In this document: positions 37,948-44,850 of the stretch, piece after piece
Layout: each line of letters begins with the position of its first letter
Numbering within the stretch: position 1 is the stretch's first letter
DNA from: CAWJEL01 sp964647255
GTDB taxonomy: Bacteria > Chloroflexota > Anaerolineae > CG2-30-64-16
Assembly (NCBI GenBank): GCA_964647255.1
Contig: CAZYGI010000001.1
Location: 1 to 64,000, forward strand
Direction: 5' to 3'
DNA: 64,000 nucleotides
Position numbers and translations under genes: made by a program
Notes under the pieces: generated by a model
The model's input: the letters and a program-made list of their open reading frames with translations, nothing else
What the model was told of the DNA's origin: nothing
Database searches by the model: none

Positions 37948-39827
37948 GGTTGCCCGCCTAACTGCGCCAGGAGCAGCTTAAGATACGGCTCGTTGCCCAG
38001 CGCCACCGGAAAATCTACTGCCGGCTCATGGTACACCCCGGCCACCGCCGCCGTGCGTCCGGCAGCCGCGACCCCGGCAACCACCTGTTCCCGGAACGCG
38101 CGCCACGGCAGCTCCGCGACATTGCAGCAGGCCAGGATCAAGCCATCCGCCGCCGTGACCCGCGCCGCCAGCGTTGCCAGCGCGCCGTAGTCCTGCGCGG
38201 CCGAGAAGCGTCGCGTCTTGGTCCTGGAGAAGCCGGGCGGGTCGAGGATCACCAGGTCAAACTGATCCCCGCGCTTCGCCAGCCGCGCCAGCCAGTCGAA
38301 CACATCGCCGTAGACGAAATCGTGCGGGTCCGGCTCGAAACCATTGGTCCGGTAGTTCTCCTGGCCCCACGCCAACACCGGCTTGGAAAGGTCCAGGTTG
38401 AGCACGCGCGCCGCGCCGCCGGCGAGTGCGGCCGCGCCAAAGCCACATGTGTAGGCAAAGGTATTCAGGACGCGGCGGCCCGCAGCCCAGGCTCGCACCC
38501 GGCCGCGGCCCTCGCGCATATCGGGGAAAAGCCCGACGCTAAGCCCGGCGCCGGGCCGGATCACATAAGACAGGCCATCCTCGTGCGCAACAAATTCCGC
38601 CAGGTCGGGGCCGAAGACCGGCCGCGGCGGCGCGAGCTGCGCCATCTCCGCCTCGGTCACACGGCTGGCCTGCTGGGGACGGTATTTGACGTAGATGGCG
38701 CGCGCCCCGGCCGCCTGCACCAACTCCCGAAGGATCGGCTGCTTGCTCAAGCCGCCCGGCTCCTCGTCATAGACGCTTGCCACCAGCGCATCGCCGTACC
38801 GATCCACCGTCAGGCCCGGCAGCCCGTCGCCCGCAGCGTTCACCAGACGATAGATGGTCGTGTCGGGGTCGGCCGCCAACGGTGCGCGGCGTGCGATCGC
38901 CAGGCGGATGACCTCCCGCCAGGCCGCTTCCCGGCGGATGACCTCTCCCCCACCCCCTGCCCGCGCAGGGAAGGGACGCCTGTTCGCAGCTTGTCTCGCA
39001 GGGTAAGGCCGCTCGTCTCCACCCTGCTTGTGCGGGAGGGGGGTCGGGAGGGCAGGCGCCCACCGGTCCGGCGGCGGCGCGGTAAACGTCATCGGTTGCC
39101 CCGTCGCCGGGTGTGGGATCGTGAGCTGATACGCGTGCAGACACAGCCGCGACGCGGGACGGTCGGCGGGGCCGTACAACGGGTCGCCTACGACCGGGCA
39201 GCCGAGATGCGCCAGGTGCACGCGAATCTGGTGCGGCCGGCCGGTTTCGGGGATGAGCTCAAGCAGCGTGTAGGTCGCTGAGTTATCGGTGTAAACCGTG
39301 GAGCGTGGAGCGTGGAGCATGGAGCGGAGAGCGTGACCTGTGACTTCTGTCCCCTGCGCCCTGGCACCTGACTCCTGACCCCTGATCGCTGCCCCCTCGT
39401 CCCTGGCCTCTGGGCCCGGCTCCAGCACCCGATACCGCGTCCGAGCGGCCAGCCCGCGGGGATCGCCGGCCGCGGCCACGCGGTAACGCTCGCCGTGCTC
39501 CCGCACGATCGGCGCATCAATGATGCCCGCAAACTGCGGCGGCCGGCCCCAGACCAGCGCCAGGTAGACCTTGTGAATCTCCCGTCCCTCGAACGCTGCG
39601 GCGAGCGCCCGGTTCGCCTCCCGCCGTGCGCTGAAGAGCAGCACGCCCGACGTCTCCGCGTCGAGCCGCTGGTGCATCCCCAGGTAAGCCAGCCCGGCCT
39701 GCGCCTGGACGATGCGTAAGGCGTCCGCGGGATACGGATCAGCCGTATCCCGCGCGTGGGTCGGGATGCCAGCGGGCTTGTTCACGACCACGAGGTCGGC
39801 GTCCTGGTAGAGGATTGGGATACGCAT
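37944..39827 (-). CDS. Fusion of RluA-type pseudouridine synthase and RlmI-like rRNA methyltransferase
   Basis: The product has 627 residues. The N-terminal half is an RluA-family synthase (NKPAGIPTHARD, catalytic Asp in GMHQRLDAETSGVLLFSAR, ETGRPHQIRVHLAHLG). The C-terminal half is a class I SAM methyltransferase of the RlmI/RlmK type (PLAADPDTTIYRLVNAAGDG, LPGLTVDRYGD, LNTFAYTCGFG for SAM, LVILDPPGFSR for catalysis). Both would modify rRNA. Two stretches are encoded by spacer repeats in frame: ~45 residues inside the RluA fold (39285-39418) and the interdomain linker (38940-39055). ATG overlaps the PIG-L start by 4 bases downstream. Confidence 0.88.
   Translation of the reverse strand: MRIPILYQDADLVVVNKPAGIPTHARDTADPYPADALRIVQAQAGLAYLGMHQRLDAETSGVLLFSARREANRALAAAFEGREIHKVYLALVWGRPPQFAGIIDAPIVREHGERYRVAAAGDPRGLAARTRYRVLEPGPEARDEGAAIRGQESGARAQGTEVTGHALRSMLHAPRSTVYTDNSATYTLLELIPETGRPHQIRVHLAHLGCPVVGDPLYGPADRPASRLCLHAYQLTIPHPATGQPMTFTAPPPDRWAPALPTPLPHKQGGDERPYPARQAANRRPFPARAGGGGEVIRREAAWREVIRLAIARRAPLAADPDTTIYRLVNAAGDGLPGLTVDRYGDALVASVYDEEPGGLSKQPILRELVQAAGARAIYVKYRPQQASRVTEAEMAQLAPPRPVFGPDLAEFVAHEDGLSYVIRPGAGLSVGLFPDMREGRGRVRAWAAGRRVLNTFAYTCGFGAAALAGGAARVLNLDLSKPVLAWGQENYRTNGFEPDPHDFVYGDVFDWLARLAKRGDQFDLVILDPPGFSRTKTRRFSAAQDYGALATLAARVTAADGLILACCNVAELPWRAFREQVVAGVAAAGRTAAVAGVYHEPAVDFPVALGNEPYLKLLLAQLGGQP
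38903..39055. repeat. In-frame repeat at the RluA/methyltransferase junction
   Basis: GGCGGATGACCTC occurs at 38903-38915 and again at 38933-38945, 30 bp apart (two EVIR motifs in the protein). It is followed by CTCTCCCCCACCCCCTGCCC and a partly inverted copy (TGTGCGGGAGGGGGGTCGG, about 39028-39050). This G/C-rich block forms the linker joining the two enzyme domains. Confidence 0.6.
39285..39418. repeat. In-frame micro-repeat inside the RluA domain
   Basis: On the plus strand: tandem GTGGAGC units (39298-39325), then TGACCTGTGACTTCTGTCCCC, CACCTGACTCCTGACCCCTG and CCCTCGTCCCTGGCCTC. Adds about 45 residues (from GPEARDEG to TDNSATY) between two strands that are adjacent in ordinary RluA proteins. 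Confidence 0.7.
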
Positions 39828-39840
39828 GGCGAGTCGGTAG

Positions 39841-39939
39841 ATTGGGAAATGGGTAGACTGGCAGATGGGTAGGCCGACAGACTGGACGTTAGTTTCCGAT
39901 GGTCCAGTCTATCTGTGCCAGTCTACCCATCGTACCCGG
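39841..39939. repeat. Spacer micro-repeat forming a nested hairpin
   Basis: GGGTAGACTGGCAGAT (39851-39866) pairs with ATCTGTGCCAGTCTACCC (39911-39928), and inside it AGACTGGAC (39879-39887) pairs with GTCCAGTCT (39902-39910). It fills the spacer between aspS and the fusion gene and may act as a transcription barrier after aspS. Confidence 0.6.
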
Positions 39940-41247
39940 TCACGGCGTCAACCGCGTCAGATCTCGCGGGAACAGCGTCGCCAGGCGGACGTTATCCAGC
40001 CCAAGCAACTGCATGATAAACCGTTCCAGGCCGATGGCGAAACCGCCATGGGGCGGCATACCGTGCTTGAACGCCTCGAAGTAGGTCTCGAAGGGACTCA
40101 GGTCCGTATAGCCTTTCGCCGCCACGGCGTCCAGGTAATCCTGGTACAGATGGAGCCGCTGGCCGCCCGTGATCAGTTCGGTGCCGCGGAAGAGCAGGTC
40201 GAACGAGTTGGAATAGCGCGGGTCAGCCGGGTTCGGATGGGTGTAGAACGGCCGCTTCGCCATTGGATAGCCGGTGACAAACAAGAAGTCGCTGCCAAAC
40301 TCCGCCTGAGCCCACTCGCCCAGCCAGCGCTCGTGCTGCGGCGCCAGGTCCGGTTCGCCGCGGCAATCCTCGCCCCACTGCTTCAGGATGAGCTCCTGCG
40401 CCTCCGGGAAGTAGATCGCTGGGAAGGTCTCCGGCGCTGTCGGCATTTTCACGGCCAGCGCGGCCAATTCAGGCGCGCAGGCGGCGCTGAGATGCGCCAG
40501 GATGCCGCGGATGACTGTCGCAACCACCGCCATCACATCGCGATGGTCGCGGATGAAACCTAGCTCGACATCCAGGCTGACGTACTCGTTGATGTGGCGG
40601 ATGGTGTCATGCGGCTCGGCACGGAACACCGGCGCCACCTCGAACACCCGCTCGAACACGCCCACCATGATCTGCTTGTAGAACTGCGGGCTCTGCGCCA
40701 GATAGGCGCGCTGGCCGAAGTAGTCCACGGCAAAGACGTTCGCGCCGCTCTCCGTGGCCGAGGCGACCAGCTTGGGCGTCTGGATTTCGGTGAACCCCAT
40801 GCCGTTCAGGGTGGCCCGGAAGCCGGCCATGATCCCGGCCGACAGTCGAAAGACCGCCCGTTTGGCCGGATGGCGCAGGCCGACCGTTGCGTGATCGAGG
40901 AAGATCGGCAGGCTGGCCTTGACGTCCGGCTTGTTCAGCGGAAACGGCAGCGCATCGCGCACCGGCGAGAGGATTTCAAACGTGGGGCCATGAACTTCGA
41001 TCCCGCCCGGCGCCTGCGGCTCGGCAGCCACGACGCCCTCCACGGCCAGCACCGTCTCGGGCAGCAGCCCAGCGAGGCTTGCCAGCGCCTCGGGCGAGTC
41101 CACGACGATCTGCGCCGTGCCGCGAATATCGCGCAAGATCAGAAAATTGATGCCGCCCATGCGGCGCAAGGCGTGCAGCCAGCCAGCCAGCCGCACATGC
41201 TCGCCAACGTGCTCTCCGATTTGTGTGGTATAGATGCGTTCTAACAT
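39940..41247 (-). CDS. aspS: Aspartyl-tRNA synthetase, archaeal/short type
   Basis: The 435-residue class IIb enzyme has an OB-fold (HVRLAGWLHALRRMGGINFLILRD), a catalytic core with FRAEPHDTIRHINEYVSLDVELGF (motif 2) and GFAIGLERFIMQLLGL (motif 3). It lacks the ~150-residue bacterial GAD insertion domain. The archaeal-type enzyme is often non-discriminating, also charging tRNA-Asn, but AsnRS is also encoded here. ATG 41247 follows CGGAGGAA. A T-box leader with Asp specificity and its own promoter controls it. The spacer after it is repeat 39841-39939. Confidence 0.95.
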   Translation of the reverse strand: MLERIYTTQIGEHVGEHVRLAGWLHALRRMGGINFLILRDIRGTAQIVVDSPEALASLAGLLPETVLAVEGVVAAEPQAPGGIEVHGPTFEILSPVRDALPFPLNKPDVKASLPIFLDHATVGLRHPAKRAVFRLSAGIMAGFRATLNGMGFTEIQTPKLVASATESGANVFAVDYFGQRAYLAQSPQFYKQIMVGVFERVFEVAPVFRAEPHDTIRHINEYVSLDVELGFIRDHRDVMAVVATVIRGILAHLSAACAPELAALAVKMPTAPETFPAIYFPEAQELILKQWGEDCRGEPDLAPQHERWLGEWAQAEFGSDFLFVTGYPMAKRPFYTHPNPADPRYSNSFDLLFRGTELITGGQRLHLYQDYLDAVAAKGYTDLSPFETYFEAFKHGMPPHGGFAIGLERFIMQLLGLDNVRLATLFPRDLTRLTP

Positions 41248-41267
41248 GGGTTCCTCCGCGAGACAAG

Positions 41268-41345
41268 CAGGGACCGCAGACGGTGGACCATGGACAATTG
41301 ACCCTGGAAACCGATGATCATCCATCGTCCGTCAGCCGCCGTCCG
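41268..41345. repeat. Micro-repeat between T-box terminator and aspS
   Basis: GACCGCAGACGGTGGACCATGG, ACAATTGACC and CATCCATCGTCCGTCAGCC. The last words match 4808-4857 and 10050-10094. It lies in the aspS 5' untranslated region, between the T-box terminator and the Shine-Dalgarno site. Confidence 0.5.
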
Positions 41346-41349
41346 GCAA

Positions 41350-41634
41350 CAAAAACGCGCCCAATCGTCCGAGGGACGAGGAGCGCGCTCGCGGTGCCAC
41401 CCTGGTTTGCCGCAGCCTCACGGTTGCGGCCTCAACGGTCTGCGATGACCTGGCCTCGTAACGGGAGGCGCCGGCTTGGGTCTACGTCCGGCCCGGCAGG
41501 CAAGCGCAAAGGCTGCCAGGTTGACCGGATTCGACTCAGGCAGCTCCGGAGTGTCTTTCCGAGGGGACGCAGGCGGCATTTCCAGCATCAACCGCTCTCT
41601 GAACTGCGCGATCGGCTCGTACTCTCTCCATCAT
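41350..41634 (-). ncRNA. T-box riboswitch, tRNA-Asp specific, upstream of aspS
   Basis: Read on the minus strand. Stem I opens with GATGGAGAGAGTACGAG and contains the AG/GNUG-type segment CAGAGAGCGGTTGATGC. The specifier loop reads GGAAAGACACTCCGGAG, with specifier codon GAC (Asp) at 41555-41553 followed by the usual A. The T-box AGGGTGGCACCGCG is at 41403-41390; its UGGC bulge complements GCCA, the 3' end expected for tRNA-Asp with G73. A terminator (arms within 41387-41356: CGCGC/GGCGCG outer, TCGTCC/GGACGA inner) is followed by TTTTT at 41355-41351. Uncharged tRNA-Asp should favour the antiterminator and raise aspS expression. Confidence 0.9.
41356..41387 (-). terminator. T-box intrinsic terminator
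   Basis: Two-part stem with inner TCGTCC-CTC-GGACGA and outer CGCGCTC/GGGCGCG, followed by TTTTTG on the minus strand. It overlaps the antiterminator partner of the T-box sequence. Confidence 0.85.
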
Positions 41635-41667
41635 AGCTATTGCGTCAATCCTTCAGTTGTGGGGCGG

Positions 41668-41696
41668 AGAATACCACGGCCCCCGCGATGTGTCAA
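41668..41696 (-). promoter_or_regulatory. Strong promoter of the aspS T-box transcript
   Basis: Minus strand: -35 TTGACA (41696-41691, consensus), 17-bp spacer, -10 TATTCT (41673-41668). Start near 41661, about 27 nt before Stem I of the T-box. Confidence 0.75.
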
Positions 41697-41729
41697 AACG
41701 CGTCAAAAGAGGCCTTCGTCATCAAGAGC

Positions 41730-41758
41730 TTGGCAGGCAGTCAAGGGTCGTGTATACT
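41730..41758 (+). promoter_or_regulatory. Divergent plus-strand promoter facing the GNAT gene
   Basis: -35 TTGGCA (41730-41735), 17-bp spacer, -10 TATACT (41753-41758). Start near 41765. A weaker second candidate (TTGAAT ... TGCTATACG, about 41898-41929) lies closer to the GNAT gene. Confidence 0.6.
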
Positions 41759-41764
41759 GGCTCT

Positions 41765-41860
41765 GGACGCGCTGAGCGCCGGGGCTGCCCTTACCCCGGC
41801 GCTCAAAAAAGGAGGAGAAGGAGAGAACTCTGCTATATCTCTCAAACGAGAGTGTAGCAC
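41765..41860 (+). ncRNA. Candidate structured leader or small RNA
   Basis: Directly after the plus-strand promoter the RNA would fold TGAGCGCCGGGG (41773-41784) with CCCCGGCGCTCA (41794-41805), a perfect 12-bp stem. This is followed by the purine run AAAAAGGAGGAGAAGGAG and a second stem (TGCTA..CTCTC, loop AAAC, GAGAG..TAGCA, 41829-41857). No convincing ORF starts after the GGAGG. The element may be an independent small RNA or a leader of the GNAT gene 120 nt downstream. I recognise no known family. Confidence 0.4.
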
Positions 41861-41977
41861 AGCGTCCGACGACCTGCTGGACGCGCGCCCCATGTATTGA
41901 ATACATTATTTCGACGGCTGCTATACGATTGACCTACGTTCCGGGCGCAGCCGTGCGATCAGCCGATGGAGGGAAGC

Positions 41978-42424
41978 GTGCCTCACGCCGATAGCATCGC
42001 TCTGGTGGACCTCAACAGCGACGACTATGCCGAAATCCTGGCCCTGTGGACGCGCGCCGGCCTATCCGTGCGCCCGGAAGGTCGAGACTCAGCCGCGGCA
42101 TTTGCGCGCCAGATGGCGAGCGGCTCCCAACGGGTCATTGGTCTGCGGGATGGCGGGCGGCTGGTCGCAGTTGCCGTGCTGACCCACGATGGCCGTAAGG
42201 GATGGATCAACCGCCTCGCCGTGGAAGCGACCCGCCGGCGCCGCGGGCTGGCCGCACAACTTCTCGTCGAGGCCGAACGCTGGTTCACCGAGGATGTCGG
42301 CCTGGACGTCTGGGCTGCGCTGATCGAAACCGAGAACCGGGCCTCCCAGGCGCTTTTCCAAAGCGTGGGCTACCGCCAACATGAGTTGGTCTACGTCAGC
42401 AAGCGCACGCGGCCGGAGGCGTGA
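41978..42424 (+). CDS. GNAT family N-acetyltransferase (RimI-like fold)
   Basis: The product has 148 residues. Acetyl-CoA site: RLAVEATRRRRGLAAQLLVEAERWF (RxxGxA). Then DVWAALIETENRASQALFQSVGYRQHELVYVSKR, the usual Asn and GY(R/E) motifs. The N-terminus has ALVDLNSDDYAEILALWTRAGL. Acceptor unknown. I chose GTG 41978 because GGAGGG sits just in front; ATG 41966 is in frame but overlaps that site. The stop TGA (42422-42424) opens a GTGACATGGTGACAC repeat. Confidence 0.85.
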   Translation: MPHADSIALVDLNSDDYAEILALWTRAGLSVRPEGRDSAAAFARQMASGSQRVIGLRDGGRLVAVAVLTHDGRKGWINRLAVEATRRRRGLAAQLLVEAERWFTEDVGLDVWAALIETENRASQALFQSVGYRQHELVYVSKRTRPEA

Positions 42425-42500
42425 CGCGGTGACATGGTGACACGGGGACGCGGAGACACGCTCCACGCCCTACGCTCCCCGCCCACGCCCCACACCAAAT
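42420..42500. repeat. Spacer micro-repeat of two vocabularies
   Basis: GCGTGACGCGGTGACATGG, TGACACGGGGACGCGGAGACAC, then CGCTCCACGCCCTACGC and CCCACGCCCCACACC. It starts at the GNAT stop and ends ten bases before the MoxR start. It combines the families seen separately at 46256 and at 17101. Confidence 0.65.
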
Positions 42501-42509
42501 GAGGCATCC

Positions 42510-43448
42510 ATGGACTTCACACAATTCGCGAAAACGATCCAAGCAAACATCGGGCGCGTGATCGTCGGCAAGGCGGACGCGGCCGAGCTGCTGTTGGTCT
42601 CGCTCCTGGCTGAAGGCCACGTGCTGATCGAGGATGTGCCCGGGATCGGCAAGACGACGCTGGCCAAGACGCTCAGCCGCAGCCTTGACTGCTCTTTTGC
42701 GCGCATCCAGTTCACGCCCGATCTGCTGCCGTCGGATGTGACCGGGCTGAGCATCTTCAACCAGAGGACGCAGGCGTTCGAATTCCGCGCCGGGCCGGTC
42801 TTCAGCCAGATTCTGCTGGCCGATGAGATCAACCGCGCCACCCCGCGCACACAGTCGGCGCTGCTCGAGGCGATGCAGGAGCGGCAGGCGACCACCGACG
42901 GCCAGACTTATCCCCTGCCGCGGCCATTCCTGGTGCTTGCGACGCAGAACCCGATCGAGCAGGAAGGCACCTATCCGCTGCCCGAGGCGCAGCTTGATCG
43001 CTTCCTGATGCAGGTGAAGCTGGGGTATCCCACGGCCGAGCAAGAGGAGGACATCCTTGTCCGCTACCAGGGCGGCGATCCGCTGGTCGAGCTGTCGCCG
43101 GTGGCGTCCGCGGCCGATGTGATCGCGCTGCAAGCGCAAGCGCGCGCGATCCATGTGAACCCGGACGTGCGGCGTTACATCACCCAGGTGACGCGCACCA
43201 CACGGGAGCACCCCGCGGTGGACCTGGGCGTATCGCCGCGCGGGACCCTGGCGCTCTTCCGGGCAAGCCAGGCGTTGGCCGCGCTGCGGGGGCGAGACTA
43301 CGTGATCCCCAGCGATGTCCAGCATCTCTGCGCGCCGGTGTTGACCCATCGCGTGCACATCAGCCCGCAGGTGCGGCTGCGCGGCCGGACGCCCGGCCAG
43401 GTGATCGCGGAGATCACCGCCGCGGTGCCGGTGCCGGTCGCGGAATAG
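42510..43448 (+). CDS. MoxR family AAA+ ATPase
   Basis: The 312-residue protein is a chaperone-like AAA+ ATPase that activates metal-dependent or VWA-domain partner proteins. Walker A is DVPGIGKTTLAKTL, Walker B is ILLADEINRATPRTQSALLEAM, and sensor 1 is LATQNPIEQEGTYPLPEAQLDRF. It also carries the C-terminal MoxR lid (GVSPRGTLALFRASQALA). GAGGCATCC precedes the ATG. It heads a tight operon with a DUF58 protein and a DUF4129 protein, a very common bacterial set. Confidence 0.95.
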   Translation: MDFTQFAKTIQANIGRVIVGKADAAELLLVSLLAEGHVLIEDVPGIGKTTLAKTLSRSLDCSFARIQFTPDLLPSDVTGLSIFNQRTQAFEFRAGPVFSQILLADEINRATPRTQSALLEAMQERQATTDGQTYPLPRPFLVLATQNPIEQEGTYPLPEAQLDRFLMQVKLGYPTAEQEEDILVRYQGGDPLVELSPVASAADVIALQAQARAIHVNPDVRRYITQVTRTTREHPAVDLGVSPRGTLALFRASQALAALRGRDYVIPSDVQHLCAPVLTHRVHISPQVRLRGRTPGQVIAEITAAVPVPVAE

Positions 43449-43454
43449 GATCAT

Positions 43455-44849
43455 ATGGCTGTCATGCCGCCCGACCCCACCGAAAAACTGCGCCTGGACG
43501 TCGAACGTACGCTGCGGGAGAAGCAGGCGGAGCAAAACACGTCGCGCTTCGGCGCGTTCACGGGTGAACTGCGCAGTCGGCGCTTTATTGACGTCACCAA
43601 AGACACACAATTCACCGATGCCTGGATTCTCCTCGGCATCGCCATCACGCTCGTTGGGCTGGCAACCGGCAGCCGCTTTGCCACCGCGGCCGCGGCCTGT
43701 CTGTTCATGGTCGCCGGGGCCGGTTGGGCGTGGAACGCGCTCAGCCTTTTTGGGCTAACCTACACGCGCCAGTTCAGCGAGACCCGCGCCTTTCTGGGGG
43801 AGACCGTTGAGCTGACGCTGGAGGTGCGCAACCGCAAGTTCCTGCCGATCACCTGGCTGCAAGTCACCGATGTGTTCCCTTCAAGCCTGCCGATCGCAGA
43901 TCCGACGGGCGAGACAGCCCTCGTGCGCATCAACAGCTCCACGAACCTGGGCGAGTTCGTCTCGTTTTGGTCCCCCGGCGCGTTTGGCCGGCTGCGGCGG
44001 CGCTTCACCATCCGCTGCACCCAGCGCGGCTACCACGCCTATGGCCCGGCCTCAGTCAGCACCGGAGATGGATTTGGGATGTTCAACCGCCGCGGCGCCT
44101 TGCCGGAACAGCAGCGCCTGATCATCTACCCGCGGCTCTACCCGGTGGCCGAGCTCGGACTGCCGGCCAAGAACCCCTTCGGCGAACGGCCTGCGGAGGC
44201 GCGGTTGGTGGAAGATCCGCTGCGGACCGCCGGCATCCGCGAATGGCAGCCGGCCGACGGCCTCAAGCGGGTGCACTGGAAAGCCACGGCGCGCCAGACC
44301 GCGCACGACCTGCTCAGCCGCATCTATGAGCCGAGCCAGGAACCGCAAATACTGATCTTTCTGAACGTGGCCACGCTGGAGCGCCACTGGTTAGGGCAAG
44401 TGCCGGAGCTGATGGAGCGGGCGATCAGCGTGGCGGGCAGCCTGGCCGCGCTCTGCGCAGAACGGCGGCTGCCGGTGGGCCTGATCGCCAACGGCTTCCT
44501 GCCGGGCAGCGATCAACCGACCCGCCTGCTGCCGGGCCGCAGCCCGGATCAACTGGTGCATATCCTGGAGCTGCTGGCGGCTGTCACCGGCTTCGCCACG
44601 CAGCCGATCGAAGAACTTCTGCTGCACGAGTCCCCGCGGCTGCCGTGGGGTTCGACGCTGCTGGTCGTCACCGCGATTGCCCACGACGGGCTGCTGGCGA
44701 CGCTGTTGGATCTTCAGCGCGCGGGCCGCAAGGTCGTGCTGTTCACCCTGGCCGAACGGCCGCCCGCCGAGCATCTGCCGGGGATCACGGTGTATCATCT
44801 GCCGCACCTGGTGGAAGATCTGATCGCGCCGATGAGTGTTCAAAAATAA
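43455..44849 (+). CDS. DUF58 domain membrane protein
   Basis: The product has 464 residues. Two adjacent membrane helices (~55-95) follow a charged N-terminus. The DUF58 signature is clear around residues 225-300: GIREWQPADGLKRVHWKATARQTAHDLLSRIYEP. A VWA-like fold (LIFLNVATLE ...) follows. DUF58 proteins are the usual partner of MoxR ATPases and are thought to act in envelope or complex assembly, without a proven reaction. AGGATCAT precedes the ATG, six bases after the MoxR stop. Confidence 0.92.
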   Translation: MAVMPPDPTEKLRLDVERTLREKQAEQNTSRFGAFTGELRSRRFIDVTKDTQFTDAWILLGIAITLVGLATGSRFATAAAACLFMVAGAGWAWNALSLFGLTYTRQFSETRAFLGETVELTLEVRNRKFLPITWLQVTDVFPSSLPIADPTGETALVRINSSTNLGEFVSFWSPGAFGRLRRRFTIRCTQRGYHAYGPASVSTGDGFGMFNRRGALPEQQRLIIYPRLYPVAELGLPAKNPFGERPAEARLVEDPLRTAGIREWQPADGLKRVHWKATARQTAHDLLSRIYEPSQEPQILIFLNVATLERHWLGQVPELMERAISVAGSLAALCAERRLPVGLIANGFLPGSDQPTRLLPGRSPDQLVHILELLAAVTGFATQPIEELLLHESPRLPWGSTLLVVTAIAHDGLLATLLDLQRAGRKVVLFTLAERPPAEHLPGITVYHLPHLVEDLIAPMSVQK

Positions 44850-44850
44850 A

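Noticed and set aside
41640..41900. Small plus-strand protein gene after the divergent promoter
   Set aside because: The open frame starts upstream of the promoter's start point, has no Shine-Dalgarno site at its start and no protein-like composition; a structured RNA explains the stretch better.
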